Positions 1 to 9,304 of a DNA stretch of 64,000 nt are shown piece by piece (position 1 is the stretch's first letter; each line of letters starts with the position of its first letter). The position numbers and the translations under genes were made by a program. The stretch spans positions 67,833,375 to 67,897,374 of the forward strand of contig OX439048.1 of the NCBI GenBank assembly GCA_949317995.1, given 5' to 3'. Source of the DNA: Acholoe squamosa (taxonomy: Eukaryota > Annelida > Polychaeta > Phyllodocida > Polynoidae). The notes beneath the pieces were generated by a model. It searched no databases. It saw only the letters and a program-made list of their open reading frames with translations, and had not been told where the DNA came from.

Positions 1-33
1 TCCCAGCCCCCGGGGGTCGGCATCTGGTGGTAG

Positions 34-44
34 TGTCATACTAG
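34..44 (-). repeat. Element 2 3' LTR, distal fragment cut off by element 1
   Basis: These 11 bases (TGTCATACTAG) match the first bases of the other LTR at 23546-23556. The rest of this LTR resumes at 9305, directly after element 1 and its duplicated CTAG. Confidence 0.85.
41..44. repeat. Target-site duplication of element 1 (left copy)
   Basis: CTAG at 41-44 is repeated at 9301-9304. The uninterrupted LTR at 23553-23556 carries CTAG once, so it serves as the empty site. Confidence 0.85.
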
Positions 45-462
45 TGTAGGGGTATGGTATTTTACACTTTAACGTTCATGCACCCGTGAGACTCAGACCT
101 AGGTCCTTCGGGTGTGGTGGGGGAATCCGGATGGCAGGTGGCAGCACCTGCCTCTGGGTTCGTATCCACTACACCAGGGGGCCTACCACTCGTCCGCCAC
201 ACGTCACGTGGCCGGTCTGAGTTTCGCGGGCTTTTCCCCTATATAAGGCTGGTCCTAGCCCTAGGTTCCTCAGTAGTGGTTTACCCACTGCTCAACCAGG
301 TTGTTACCCGAAAGGGTAACCGAATGCACTAGCAGCATGTAGTCCTCTGAGGCTGTGATCGTATGTAACGCAAGCTCTGAAATAAAAGCTCGGTTGCCTA
401 CCCGGAAACTTTTCTCTCTCTTCGTTATGATTTAATCTAACTTAACGAGACGAACCACTACA
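45..462 (+). repeat. Element 1 5' LTR
   Basis: 418 bp with 5-bp inverted ends TGTAG/CTACA. It contains a TATA box (CTATATAAGG near 239-248) and a polyadenylation signal AATAAA at 380-385, so U3, R and U5 can be placed roughly. A 72-codon ORF inside it is not considered a gene. Confidence 0.93.
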
Positions 463-463
463 C

Positions 464-481
464 TGGTGCCGTGACCAGTTG
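464..481 (+). promoter_or_regulatory. Element 1 primer-binding site (candidate)
   Basis: The sequence starts with TGG one base after the LTR ends, as expected for pairing with a tRNA 3' CCA end: TGGTGCCGTGACCAGTTG. The tRNA species was not identified. Confidence 0.6.
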
Positions 482-505
482 GTCTTCGGGTAAGCGCAGT
501 CAGAA

Positions 506-3247
506 ATGACTGAGCTGAGCCCAGTTAGGGGAAATGGCTCAAATCGTGAGCTAGACTCCCCGATGGAGGATGGTGAAATCAAGTCACCACCCCAAGGTAC
601 GGAGTGGAGGGATCCACTAGAACACTACCCTGATGAGTTAGAAGATGTAAGAAGAAACTTACATCATGAACTGGATGAATTTGGAGACTCCTTATTCATG
701 CCAGGAGGTACTTCGAAACCTGCACCAATGCATAAAAGTACTGCTCAATTTGGTAAATTACCATTTGAGGTACCAAAGCCTAGTGCAGGTATGTTTGAAA
801 CTCCATACAGTTCTCGAATTAAACACCAAAAATGTGGATTCGAAAAGAACAAAATGGACGAGCTTGAAGACATGAGAGCTGAATACGAGAAGATCCAGAA
901 GGATCTTATTACACTGACCGGAACCCGAGACAAGATTCTGACTGAAAACAAACAGTTGATATCGGAACGTCTCGATTACGATCAGAGTTGTAGACGCCAA
1001 CAACAATTGTTGTTGGATCAGATGGAGAAAGAAAAGCAAGATTTTCAACTCCAGCACGAACAGTATCGTGATGCACTATATACGGCGGATCTGGAATACA
1101 GAGCCTCGTATGATGAGTTGAATAGAACTAAACAAGAGTTAAATTCAACTCAATCGGCCTACGGCAAGTATCAAGAAGAGCTGAAGAAAATAGAATCAGC
1201 CTTCAAAGATGCTCGGGAAACGTACCAAAAACAGACCGATGAGCATGAAAAACTCAAAGATCAATTGATACGCGAATCCACAGATTTGGCTGTTAAACAG
1301 ACTAAAATGATGGATGATTATTCCGAACTGGAGGCTAAAGCTATCCAGATGTCAAAGTATCTAGAAGATACTGGTCGTGCAGTAGGCACTCTTGAATCAG
1401 ACTTCACTGTTTCAGGAATTGCCCTAAACACGACAAGTAACCAGATGTTCTCTTTGAGGGGCAATGACGGGGTAACAGAGACAACTGTACCTCGTTATGA
1501 AGGAGTAAAGAGTCATCAGGTTAGATTTACAGATAATACCTCTATACCTCTTGGTCTAGGTACGGGAAATAAAGGGGATAATTCTGCGAGTGGAGCTAAA
1601 CAAAGCCGCTCGGCAGGAAGCTCCACCTTTGACGGCGGATGGCCACAACAGTCACCTTTAGGGGGACCAAATGGCCCGTATGCCCAGTATGGATGGAATC
1701 AGTCCCAAACAGGAACGAATCCGTCCAATGGTAACACCCGGAACACGTCCGGAGGAACAACCGGACGAGCACCCGGAGGTTCCAGTACAGCTGGGGGGCA
1801 ATCCGGATGTGATCAAAGATCCGGACCCTCAAGCGATCGTTCCAGGAGCAGACCCTCTGCCAGTGGGACTGGTTTCAATAATGGAAATCAGTCGTATGGA
1901 ACAGGAGGAAACACTAATCCCAATAGTGGTTTCTTTAGCTTTGGTGGAAATACACAACCCACCAATGGTCCAGGGCCGGCTCCCCAAACCAGTGGATACA
2001 CCTTTTCACAGGTGCCTCCATACGGAGCAGGGGGATCAGGAGGTGGAGGAGGACCACCATCCGGAGGCCTTGGAAGTACTTATGGTACGAATCCTCCAAG
2101 GAAAAAGAGACTCAGTCGCCGAGTATCTCTTTCTCCAGGGTTACAAGCGCTGCATGATTCTAATGCAGCGATTGCTAACTTAGGTGTTGATTGTTACAAT
2201 CAAGGTCTGGACGATACGGAGATCATGGAATGGAGTAAGGGTTTAACCCTTACTGGATCCACGAATCCGGCTCGTAGAGTAGCTAAGATACCTACCCCCT
2301 TTAATGCCAAGAACCCTTGGAAGGAGGAGTATCAAGGCTGCGCGGATGTCTTTAACTGCAATGGATGGGGTAAAGCGGAAGCTCTGCCTTATTTAGTATG
2401 CTGGTTAAAGGAAGGCGACGGAAAAGGAGCCGTGGAACAATGGAGAGATTCTCAAATAACAGGAATCTCAGCCCATATGAAGTATGATGAACTCATAGAG
2501 ATTGCTTCATATTTATATGGGAATATAGTTGGAGAAGACCCTTGGCTGACGTTCACTAAAAGAACACAGAAGCCCAAGGAGTCTGCCAAAGTGTTCGGCT
2601 TAGAATGTCAACGACTGTTGCATAAAGCCAGACCTCAATGGAGACTAGATGATGAATGCTTCCTAGATGAGATGTTTAAACAATTCATTGAAGGATTGCG
2701 GAATCAAGAACACAGGACAGTAGCCTGTGAAGCTTGGAAGAATGATGCCTCTTTGACAGATTTGTTCCAGTCCCTAGATCATTATGATCGAAAGGCCCGT
2801 ATCTTTGCCGGGAAGGTACCCCAACGGATGTCAGCAATGATAATCCCGGAGGGAATACCCGAAACCGATTCATCCGAATCAGGGGAACCTGACGAAGATG
2901 AAAACGTTGGGGCCATTGGCCAAGGGAACCCCCGGTACAACCGGAACTGGGGAAAGAAACCGGGTTACGTCAAGGAGAAAGTGATCACTTCTAAACCTCC
3001 TGTGACTCAACCCGATACCAAACCCACGACGGGTCCTTCTTTATCAGAGGACCTGGTTAACAATTTGGTAAAGAAGATTACTGAAAATCTTAGGAGGCCT
3101 AAGCCTGATAGGACTGTTGTGACATGCTTCCGATGTCAGGAAACTGGGCATTATGCTGCCGAGTGTGAGGCAGATAAGCCAGTTTATAGAAACACTCGTT
3201 ACCGGAGCAATCCGGGTAAGGAGGACTCAGTGAAGAAGGAAAACTGA
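506..3247 (+). CDS. gag: Element 1 Gag polyprotein (913 aa)
   Basis: The structural protein that would form the virus-like particle. It starts at the first ATG after the primer-binding site. Residues about 115-300 are a long charged coiled coil. Residues about 365-550 are Gly/Ser/Asn/Pro-rich and probably disordered. Residues about 600-790 resemble a Ty3-type capsid domain (Trp-rich, helical). A CCHC zinc knuckle, CFRCQETGHYAAEC, begins at Cys874 and would bind RNA. At 913 residues it is long for a Ty3/gypsy Gag because of the added N-terminal coiled coil and low-complexity region. It ends SVKKEN-stop on the frameshift heptamer at 3238-3244. Confidence 0.9.
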   Translation: MTELSPVRGNGSNRELDSPMEDGEIKSPPQGTEWRDPLEHYPDELEDVRRNLHHELDEFGDSLFMPGGTSKPAPMHKSTAQFGKLPFEVPKPSAGMFETPYSSRIKHQKCGFEKNKMDELEDMRAEYEKIQKDLITLTGTRDKILTENKQLISERLDYDQSCRRQQQLLLDQMEKEKQDFQLQHEQYRDALYTADLEYRASYDELNRTKQELNSTQSAYGKYQEELKKIESAFKDARETYQKQTDEHEKLKDQLIRESTDLAVKQTKMMDDYSELEAKAIQMSKYLEDTGRAVGTLESDFTVSGIALNTTSNQMFSLRGNDGVTETTVPRYEGVKSHQVRFTDNTSIPLGLGTGNKGDNSASGAKQSRSAGSSTFDGGWPQQSPLGGPNGPYAQYGWNQSQTGTNPSNGNTRNTSGGTTGRAPGGSSTAGGQSGCDQRSGPSSDRSRSRPSASGTGFNNGNQSYGTGGNTNPNSGFFSFGGNTQPTNGPGPAPQTSGYTFSQVPPYGAGGSGGGGGPPSGGLGSTYGTNPPRKKRLSRRVSLSPGLQALHDSNAAIANLGVDCYNQGLDDTEIMEWSKGLTLTGSTNPARRVAKIPTPFNAKNPWKEEYQGCADVFNCNGWGKAEALPYLVCWLKEGDGKGAVEQWRDSQITGISAHMKYDELIEIASYLYGNIVGEDPWLTFTKRTQKPKESAKVFGLECQRLLHKARPQWRLDDECFLDEMFKQFIEGLRNQEHRTVACEAWKNDASLTDLFQSLDHYDRKARIFAGKVPQRMSAMIIPEGIPETDSSESGEPDEDENVGAIGQGNPRYNRNWGKKPGYVKEKVITSKPPVTQPDTKPTTGPSLSEDLVNNLVKKITENLRRPKPDRTVVTCFRCQETGHYAAECEADKPVYRNTRYRSNPGKEDSVKKEN

Positions 3248-6200
3248 GAGGGGGTGTCCACAATGGCAACCGGATTACCCCCAGAGTGAGTGATTGCCAT
3301 GACTGCCAGCCTATCGCAGCTTGCGGTACTGGCAAGAATCCTCTAGCGATTTCGCCCAGCAGTGAAGCTAAGGAGCCTGATCAGTTCCTTACTCATGAGG
3401 CTGGGGAGACTGATAGTACACCAGGTGTCAAGAACCGGCAGAAGAACACAGAGGGGAAACCCGATATCAGTCCAGAGGGAGCGGCCAATGAGTTGGCCAG
3501 GGTGGGGTGTGCCCAGTTCCCCCCGGGTCATCCTTGTCTCGAATTCTTAAAGGGATGTGGATTTGACCTCGGCGCTAAGACGGAACTTGCTAAGTATGCA
3601 AGTAGTCCTACCTACTTGAAAGGTAGGAGGTGGTACGCAGTTGTATCTGTGAGTGGTAGATCCGCTGAGTTTCTTGTCGATACGGGTGCTAGCCACTCCT
3701 GTATTGCTAAGAGATTCTACGATCTTTTGCCTACGAATCATGAAACTTTCACAACGGAAGGAAATGCTCGTACGGCCGACGGTAGCATGATACAAACGTT
3801 CGGTAGAACATGTATGAGGTTCAGTCTACAGGAAGATAAGGACTTCATCCTTACCCCTACTGTGGCGAACATCGCGGATGATGGTATACTCGGTCTGGAT
3901 TTTGCTGCATTATATGGAGCAAGGTTAGATTCCCAGAGGGGAATATTGGAAGTGAGAGACCCGTACCATCTCGAAGTACAATGTGTACTTAGGCAAGTAA
4001 GCAGTGTAGCCAGTGTAGCCCAGACTGTTAAGATACCACCAGGCACAGCCTGTGATGTCTTATGTCGAGCGGACAGACAGTTTTCAGGAAAAACTGGAGT
4101 TGTAGAGCCAGACATGGCCATGTTGTCAAGTATCGGATTGGAATCCGCTGATGTTCTAGTAGCTAACGCTGCTTGGACGGTGGTTCCTATATCCAATACC
4201 GGTAACAAGACTGTCTATGTACAGAAGGATACGATCCTTGGATCGGTTGTCTTATCCGAATTGATAGAAGACTGTAAACATGTTTCGGCACCCGGAGCCC
4301 CTTCCTCACCCGAAAGGAGCCCGGAACTAGACACTCTAGTAGCCGAAAGCCATGTAGAAAGTGATGAACAACGTGAAGCTCTAACTGACTTGTTGTACAA
4401 GTACCGTAAAGCTTTTGCAGCACCGAGTGAACAATTGGGGCGTACCGATAAAGTACTGCATACGATTGACACTGGTGAGAATGAACCTTTTAAGATTCCT
4501 TATAGAAGACTCCCACTAGCCAAAAAAAAGGTAGCTGAGGAGGAGATAGCTAAAATGCTTGAACAGGATGTAATAATTCCATCAACCAGTCCTTGGTCTA
4601 GCCCTGTGTGCATGGTGACCAAGAAAGATGGTAGCATCCGTTTCTGCATAGATTACCGGAAATTGAATGGTATGACCAAGAAGAATTCATATCCCTTACC
4701 ACGGATCGATGAGACTATAGACTCCCTTGGAGGTAAGCAATGGTATTGCTCTCTAGACTTACAATCCGGGTACTGGCAAGTGGGTATGCATCCGAAAGAT
4801 ATGGAGAAGACGGCCTTTTCCAGTCATATTGGATTATTCCAGTATAATGTGATGCCGTTTGGATTGTGCAATGCACCGGCGACATTTGAAGCCATGATGG
4901 AAACTTTATTAAGTGACCTTTTATGGAAGAAATGTCTCGTCTATCTAGACGATGTGATTGTCTTTGGAAAGACGTACGAAGAATGCTTGGAAAATTTAGG
5001 TATGGTCCTGGAAAGGATCATAACTAATGGTTTGAAGCTGAAACCCAAGAAGTGCGATCTTTTCAAAAGATCTATTAATTACTTGGGGCGAATAATCTCG
5101 AATGAAGGGATTAAAGCCGATCCGGAGAAACTGGATGCCGTGTCAAATTGGCAAGCACCCACGAATGCGAAAGAAGTTAGGTCCTTCCTCGGATTCTGTT
5201 CCTACTACCGGGACTTTATCCCAGGATATTCAAGGGTTGCCTTTCCTATCCAGAGTTTGTCCCACTGGACACCCGGGATCAGAAAGGAACGATTCCCTTG
5301 GGGACCCGAGCAAGACGAGGCCTTTATGAAAATAAAGGATTTGTTTGCTATCACACCTGTGTTGAGATACCCCACGGAGAATGATCATTTCATTCTAGAT
5401 ACTGATGCTAGTAATGAAAGCATAGGAGCCGCCCTTTCTCAGGTCCAGGATGGGGTCGAAGTTCCTATAGCCTTCGCTAGTAACACGTTGAGTAAATCTC
5501 AAAGAAACTATTGTACCACTAAACGTGAGTTGTTGGCTGTGGTGGTCTATACGAAGAAGTTCAAGCACTTTTTGTGGGGGAGTGATTTCACTCTACGGAC
5601 TGATCACTCTTCCCTCAGATGGTTATTGAACTTCAAAGATGCAGAGGGGATGATAGGTCGCTGGTTAGCGCACCTATCCGAATTCGGTCTAAATCACAGC
5701 CAGATTGAACACCGAGCCGGGGCAAAGCATTTGAATGCAGATGCTTTGTCTAGAATCCCAGTGAGGAAATGTGCAAATGCTGAGTGCACTGATTGTGGAG
5801 CACACAATGCTGTGTTGGCAGGGATTCGAGTTCCATTCGAAACCCATCCGGAACATGTCTTGAATTGGTCCTTGGAGACCATCAGGCAGTTCCAGAAGTC
5901 TGATGCAGTCACATCACGTTTGATTAAATTCCTTAATCAGGGTATCTGTCCCCCAAGACCCGTAGTGTCATTGGAGAACAGAGAGATGAGACGATTCTTA
6001 GCTCAATGGGCCGAGCTAAAAGTCCGGGAGGTTGGCAAGAAATGTGCTAAATGCACAGGATGTGTCACCCCCCGACGCGGAGACATGGTCCGGCACTATG
6101 TGACTTCGCATGGAGAGGGCCTGGAGGCAGCCATAGATCGGGTGATGAAAATTCACTCCGAACTCTATGGCAACCTTAGGGGCCTCAATGCAGAGAAGTT

Positions 6201-7572
6201 GGCTTCCCTCACACCGAGTACGAAGCAGTTTGCGCCTACGGTTCCTGGTACTAACCAGAAACTAAAGGCTCGGTTTGCCCAGACTCCCGGGTCCGGCAAA
6301 CTAGAGTACGCTCAGGAGGAGTACGATCTGTTAAACGAATGGAGAAGCAACAAGGCCCGCCGTCGTGGTGGGGCTTATGTAACTCCATCCGGAGAACAGG
6401 TCCGAAGCCGCAGGGATTACCGCCAGGGACCCTCTGTAGCAGATAGGAAGAGACAGGCGTCTGAATCTCCAAGCCGAGCCAGGTCACCACTGGAGGCGCT
6501 GGAGAGACAGACAAATGGGGGAAGGAAGAAGCCACATCTTCCATCTCCTACTGGAACTCCTTCCCATTATGGGCGAGCACCAACTCCACGAGGTGCACAG
6601 AACCCGACATTCTTTGGTGTCAGTGGACCGAGTGGCCAGTCCGCCCGGAAACACGCGCCTTTGAATGTCAAAGACCCGAAGCAGTACCCTGCTATGGGCC
6701 CACCCGGACCAGAGATGCAAATCTTTGATCAGTACGGGAGGGTCAAGCAGGAACTGCCGACAGTAGGAGGTCAAGCTCCCCGACCTACAATGAGTGCTGT
6801 GGTGAGACAACGTCCACCCGCACCATTGTTGACGGCCAAAGACCTTAGAAGGGAATTGTCACGGTTGCCCCTGGTTCAGGGATTACCAACTCAAGGCCCT
6901 TCTTCGACCACTGCTAGTGCGGTTACTACTGCGGTTGCTTCTTCGCACACGCAGGTAGCTGTCACTGCGAGTGGGTCTGGAGCACAGCCGAAGCCTCAGG
7001 GTCAGGTACCCCCACCTGGTGCTGTGGTTCATCGGCCTAAGCTGATCCAGACAGTGGAGACCTTCTTCAAGAAGGAGGACAAATTGTCTTGCAATATCCA
7101 GAGCAAACAATTTGAGACGCTACAGCACCATCTGGAAAACCTCCACCTGGACATGTATCGTCGGACCGTGTCGAGCACTCTCCAGTGTATTGACGCGATC
7201 CAGAAGTCAGAGATCAACCGAATCTCGACTCAGATCAAAGCGGATGTTGCCAAAGATAAGCAGGAAGCTGCTAATCTGCGGCAGGAGGCCCTATCCGAGA
7301 AGGAAACAGCTTCTCAGATGCTCGACCTAGAACGAGCAACGAACATGAAGAACCAGCAAAAGTTCTTCAAGGTCTTCGGAGTTATCATGGATAACTGGGA
7401 CGGTACACCTGAGCATGCTTTGAAGCTGTTCGAAGCACGCCAAAAGGTGAAACTTACACCTGCTGTCCCCGCATTGGCACCTACGGATGGAACTGGTATG
7501 AACCCCCCTGTTCAGCCACTGGCTCAACAACCGGGTCCAAACCAGCCACCCGAGGAGAACATGGAACAGTAA
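3220..7572 (+). CDS. pol: Element 1 Pol: protease, reverse transcriptase, RNase H and a non-integrase C-terminal extension
   Basis: Residue numbers count from 3286, a GTG in the open frame that is probably not a start codon. The frame is open back to 3220 and is likely entered by -1 frameshift. The aspartic protease motif DTGAS starts at Asp132. RT follows with YLDD at 553-556. The RNase H motif DTDAS has its second Asp near 707. The usual linker (PP..VS.E.RE....QW..L.VR) is present to about residue 915. Instead of the HHCC/DDE integrase there is C920-x2-C923-x13-H937-x4-H942, then a basic Pro/Ser/Arg-rich region, a Ser/Thr/Ala stretch and a coiled coil (about 1250-1390). The ORF is unbroken over 1428 codons. 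Confidence 0.9.
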   Translation, partial: GGLSEEGKLRGGVHNGNRITPRVSDCHDCQPIAACGTGKNPLAISPSSEAKEPDQFLTHEAGETDSTPGVKNRQKNTEGKPDISPEGAANELARVGCAQFPPGHPCLEFLKGCGFDLGAKTELAKYASSPTYLKGRRWYAVVSVSGRSAEFLVDTGASHSCIAKRFYDLLPTNHETFTTEGNARTADGSMIQTFGRTCMRFSLQEDKDFILTPTVANIADDGILGLDFAALYGARLDSQRGILEVRDPYHLEVQCVLRQVSSVASVAQTVKIPPGTACDVLCRADRQFSGKTGVVEPDMAMLSSIGLESADVLVANAAWTVVPISNTGNKTVYVQKDTILGSVVLSELIEDCKHVSAPGAPSSPERSPELDTLVAESHVESDEQREALTDLLYKYRKAFAAPSEQLGRTDKVLHTIDTGENEPFKIPYRRLPLAKKKVAEEEIAKMLEQDVIIPSTSPWSSPVCMVTKKDGSIRFCIDYRKLNGMTKKNSYPLPRIDETIDSLGGKQWYCSLDLQSGYWQVGMHPKDMEKTAFSSHIGLFQYNVMPFGLCNAPATFEAMMETLLSDLLWKKCLVYLDDVIVFGKTYEECLENLGMVLERIITNGLKLKPKKCDLFKRSINYLGRIISNEGIKADPEKLDAVSNWQAPTNAKEVRSFLGFCSYYRDFIPGYSRVAFPIQSLSHWTPGIRKERFPWGPEQDEAFMKIKDLFAITPVLRYPTENDHFILDTDASNESIGAALSQVQDGVEVPIAFASNTLSKSQRNYCTTKRELLAVVVYTKKFKHFLWGSDFTLRTDHSSLRWLLNFKDAEGMIGRWLAHLSEFGLNHSQIEHRAGAKHLNADALSRIPVRKCANAECTDCGAHNAVLAGIRVPFETHPEHVLNWSLETIRQFQKSDAVTSRLIKFLNQGICPPRPVVSLENREMRRFLAQWAELKVREVGKKCAKCTGCVTPRRGDMVRHYVTSHGEGLEAAIDRVMKIHSELYGNLRGLNAEKLASLTPSTKQFAPTVPGTNQKLKARFAQTPGSGKLEYAQEEYDLLNEWRSNKARRRGGAYVTPSGEQVRSRRDYRQGPSVADRKRQASESPSRARSPLEALERQTNGGRKKPHLPSPTGTPSHYGRAPTPRGAQNPTFFGVSGPSGQSARKHAPLNVKDPKQYPAMGPPGPEMQIFDQYGRVKQELPTVGGQAPRPTMSAVVRQRPPAPLLTAKDLRRELSRLPLVQGLPTQGPSSTTASAVTTAVASSHTQVAVTASGSGAQPKPQGQVPPPGAVVHRPKLIQTVETFFKKEDKLSCNIQSKQFETLQHHLENLHLDMYRRTVSSTLQCIDAIQKSEINRISTQIKADVAKDKQEAANLRQEALSEKETASQMLDLERATNMKNQQKFFKVFGVIMDNWDGTPEHALKLFEARQKVKLTPAVPALAPTDGTGMNPPVQPLAQQPGPNQPPEENMEQ
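3238..3282 (+). promoter_or_regulatory. Candidate -1 ribosomal frameshift signal at the element 1 gag-pol junction
   Basis: The heptamer GGAAAAC (3238-3244, gag frame G GAA AAC) directly precedes the gag TGA. After a 5-nt spacer, GGGGGT (3250-3255) pairs with ACCCCC (3277-3282), and an inner TCC/GGA pairing extends the stem. The pol frame is -1 to gag, is open from 3220 and has no ATG near its beginning, so frameshifting is the simplest route to Pol. Glu-tRNA can re-pair with GGA using a G-U pair, and Asn-tRNA can shift to AAA. Confidence 0.65.
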
Positions 7573-7583
7573 AAAACTGTTGC

Positions 7584-7763
7584 ATGAAGATCGGACATAA
7601 TTGTGTGTCCCGGGGTTCTATTACCCATGCATTGTTGGATAAGAAACCATTTTTTTATCCAACCCGTATTGATTCGGGTACCAAACTGTACCCTAATCCG
7701 GAAACTGAAAACAGAAGGAGAAAACAAACAAGTCACTCTGGAGGAGGAGTACGAATGCTGTAA
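7584..7763 (+). CDS. Possible small ORF after element 1 pol (59 aa)
   Basis: An ATG ORF 11 bp after the pol stop. It overlaps a second open frame (7603-7833) that encodes a Cys/His-rich stretch (ECCKHHNCTVPQCNDC) but has no ATG near its beginning. The two frames may represent one protein joined by a frameshift, or neither may be translated. No family was recognised. Confidence 0.25.
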   Translation: MKIGHNCVSRGSITHALLDKKPFFYPTRIDSGTKLYPNPETENRRRKQTSHSGGGVRML

Positions 7764-7884
7764 ACACCATAATTGTACTGTGCCACAATGTAATGACTGT
7801 GCCTATTATAAAATCATGGACAATTTACACTAATATGGACTTTTGAACTACAAACCGGATTTACTACTACACCACTACTATTTG

Positions 7885-8070
7885 TGAGCTAGCACTACAG
7901 GCATCAGGGTTTAGCTACGCCCATAGAGTCCATCAACAGTCTACAACTGGATCTACTATAACCTCCAGTTAGCTAGCACTACAGGCATCAGGGTTTAGCT
8001 ACACCCACCAACAAGTTTTACTATAGCACTTCAGGCATCAGGGTTCAGCTCGCCCATACCAAGCCATCAG
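7885..8070 (+). repeat. Short direct repeats in the element 1 3' region
   Basis: The phrase GCACTACAGGCATCAGGGTT (or close variants) occurs near 7892, 7976 and 8025. The rest of the 3' region to 8870 is AT-rich with no convincing ORF. Confidence 0.6.
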
Positions 8071-8871
8071 CAGCATCCGACTCCTGTTACATCCTCCAAT
8101 CATGAAAACAAGTAACTTTGTTGATATTATTATATTGTATGTAAAATTGTATTTATAACTATATAATATCTTTTATAAAGATATATTATTATATAAGGGT
8201 ACCTATAAATATACTGGATCTGCGAATCCTAAAAGTTATTTAAGGTAATCCTAGACCTATAACTGTCTATATAGGTCATTCCTGGTCTCAATATATTAAG
8301 AGACTATAATTCTTCTGTAACTTGTAAATATAAAACACTAAGGTATAAACTGAGCTGCGTCTCAAAAGTATAAATATTTTTCTATAAAATAAGAGAAGGT
8401 CCAACGGATTTCTCTAAACTTAGTATTGTATTACTCAGGTTAATACCTAATTGTGTTCATATAGTATCAGATTAATTGTCCATATCTGATCATTAATATT
8501 TAATTCACTCTGTAAAGTAGACAGAGCTGTTAATTTAAAAAGTCGAAAATTTTTTTTCCGGGTTCAATAACCATAATACGATCATTGTTAACAACCACCG
8601 GTCCTTTTCAGGACCCTACTGTTGTCAAAACGTTACTATAAATCTGTGATAATTGTATATTTATCATTTATGGTTGTTATAAGCTAGTGATGGAAATAAC
8701 ATGAACGACACTCGATGCTATTATTGTATAATTTTTCAGAAATAGGATAGTCTTATACTATAGCCTATTTCACATCGAGCAAGTGTAATTAATACCCCTT
8801 TTTAGTATTGTAAACAATCACTTACTAGGTTATTAATACACTGCGGTTTAATTACCCCCAAGTTATTGTCT

Positions 8872-8882
8872 AAGGGGGGCAG
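8872..8882 (+). promoter_or_regulatory. Element 1 polypurine tract
   Basis: AAGGGGGGCAG abuts the 3' LTR, where the plus-strand primer would be generated. Confidence 0.7.
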
Positions 8883-9300
8883 TGTAGGGGTATGGTATTT
8901 TACACTTTAACGTTCATGCACCCGTGAGACTCAGACCTAGGTCCTTCGGGTGTGGTGGGGGAATCCGGATGGCAGGTGGCAGCACCTGCCTCTGGGTTCG
9001 TATCCACTACACCAGGGGGCCTACCACTCGTCCGCCACACGTCACGTGGCCGGTCTGAGTTTCACGGGCTTTTCCCCTATATAAGGCTGGTCCTAGCCCT
9101 AGGTTCCTCAGTAGTGGTTTACCCACTGCTCAACCAGGTTGTTACCCGAAAGGGTAACCGAATGCACTAGCAGCATGTAGTCCTCTGAGGCTGTGATCGT
9201 ATGTAACGCAAGCTCTGAAATAAAAGCTCGGTTGCCTACCCGGAAACTTTTCTCTCTCTTCGTTATGATTTAATCTAACTTAACGAGACGAACCACTACA
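8883..9300 (+). repeat. Element 1 3' LTR
   Basis: Same length as the 5' LTR with one visible substitution (A at 9064). The TATA box and AATAAA are conserved. CTAG follows at 9301-9304. Confidence 0.93.
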
Positions 9301-9304
9301 CTAG

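Larger units (their letters stand above)
45..9300 (+). mobile_element. Element 1: Ty3/gypsy-type LTR retrotransposon without an integrase domain
   Basis: This is a 9256-bp element with 418-bp LTRs (TGTAG...CTACA), a primer-binding site beginning TGGTGCCGTGACC at 464, gag (506-3247), pol (3220-7572 in the -1 frame) and a purine tract at 8872-8882. The LTRs appear to differ by one base (G at 226, A at 9064), so insertion was very recent. It landed in the 3' LTR of element 2 in the opposite orientation. Pol has protease, RT and RNase H but no recognisable integrase, so movement presumably used integrase supplied by another element. Confidence 0.92.

Noticed and set aside
114..332. 72-codon ORF in the element 1 LTR (also 8952-9170)
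   Set aside because: It overlaps the TATA box and lies wholly inside the LTR; its conservation is explained by LTR identity.
1671..2183. 170-codon ORF overlapping gag
   Set aside because: Out-of-frame shadow of the low-complexity part of Gag.
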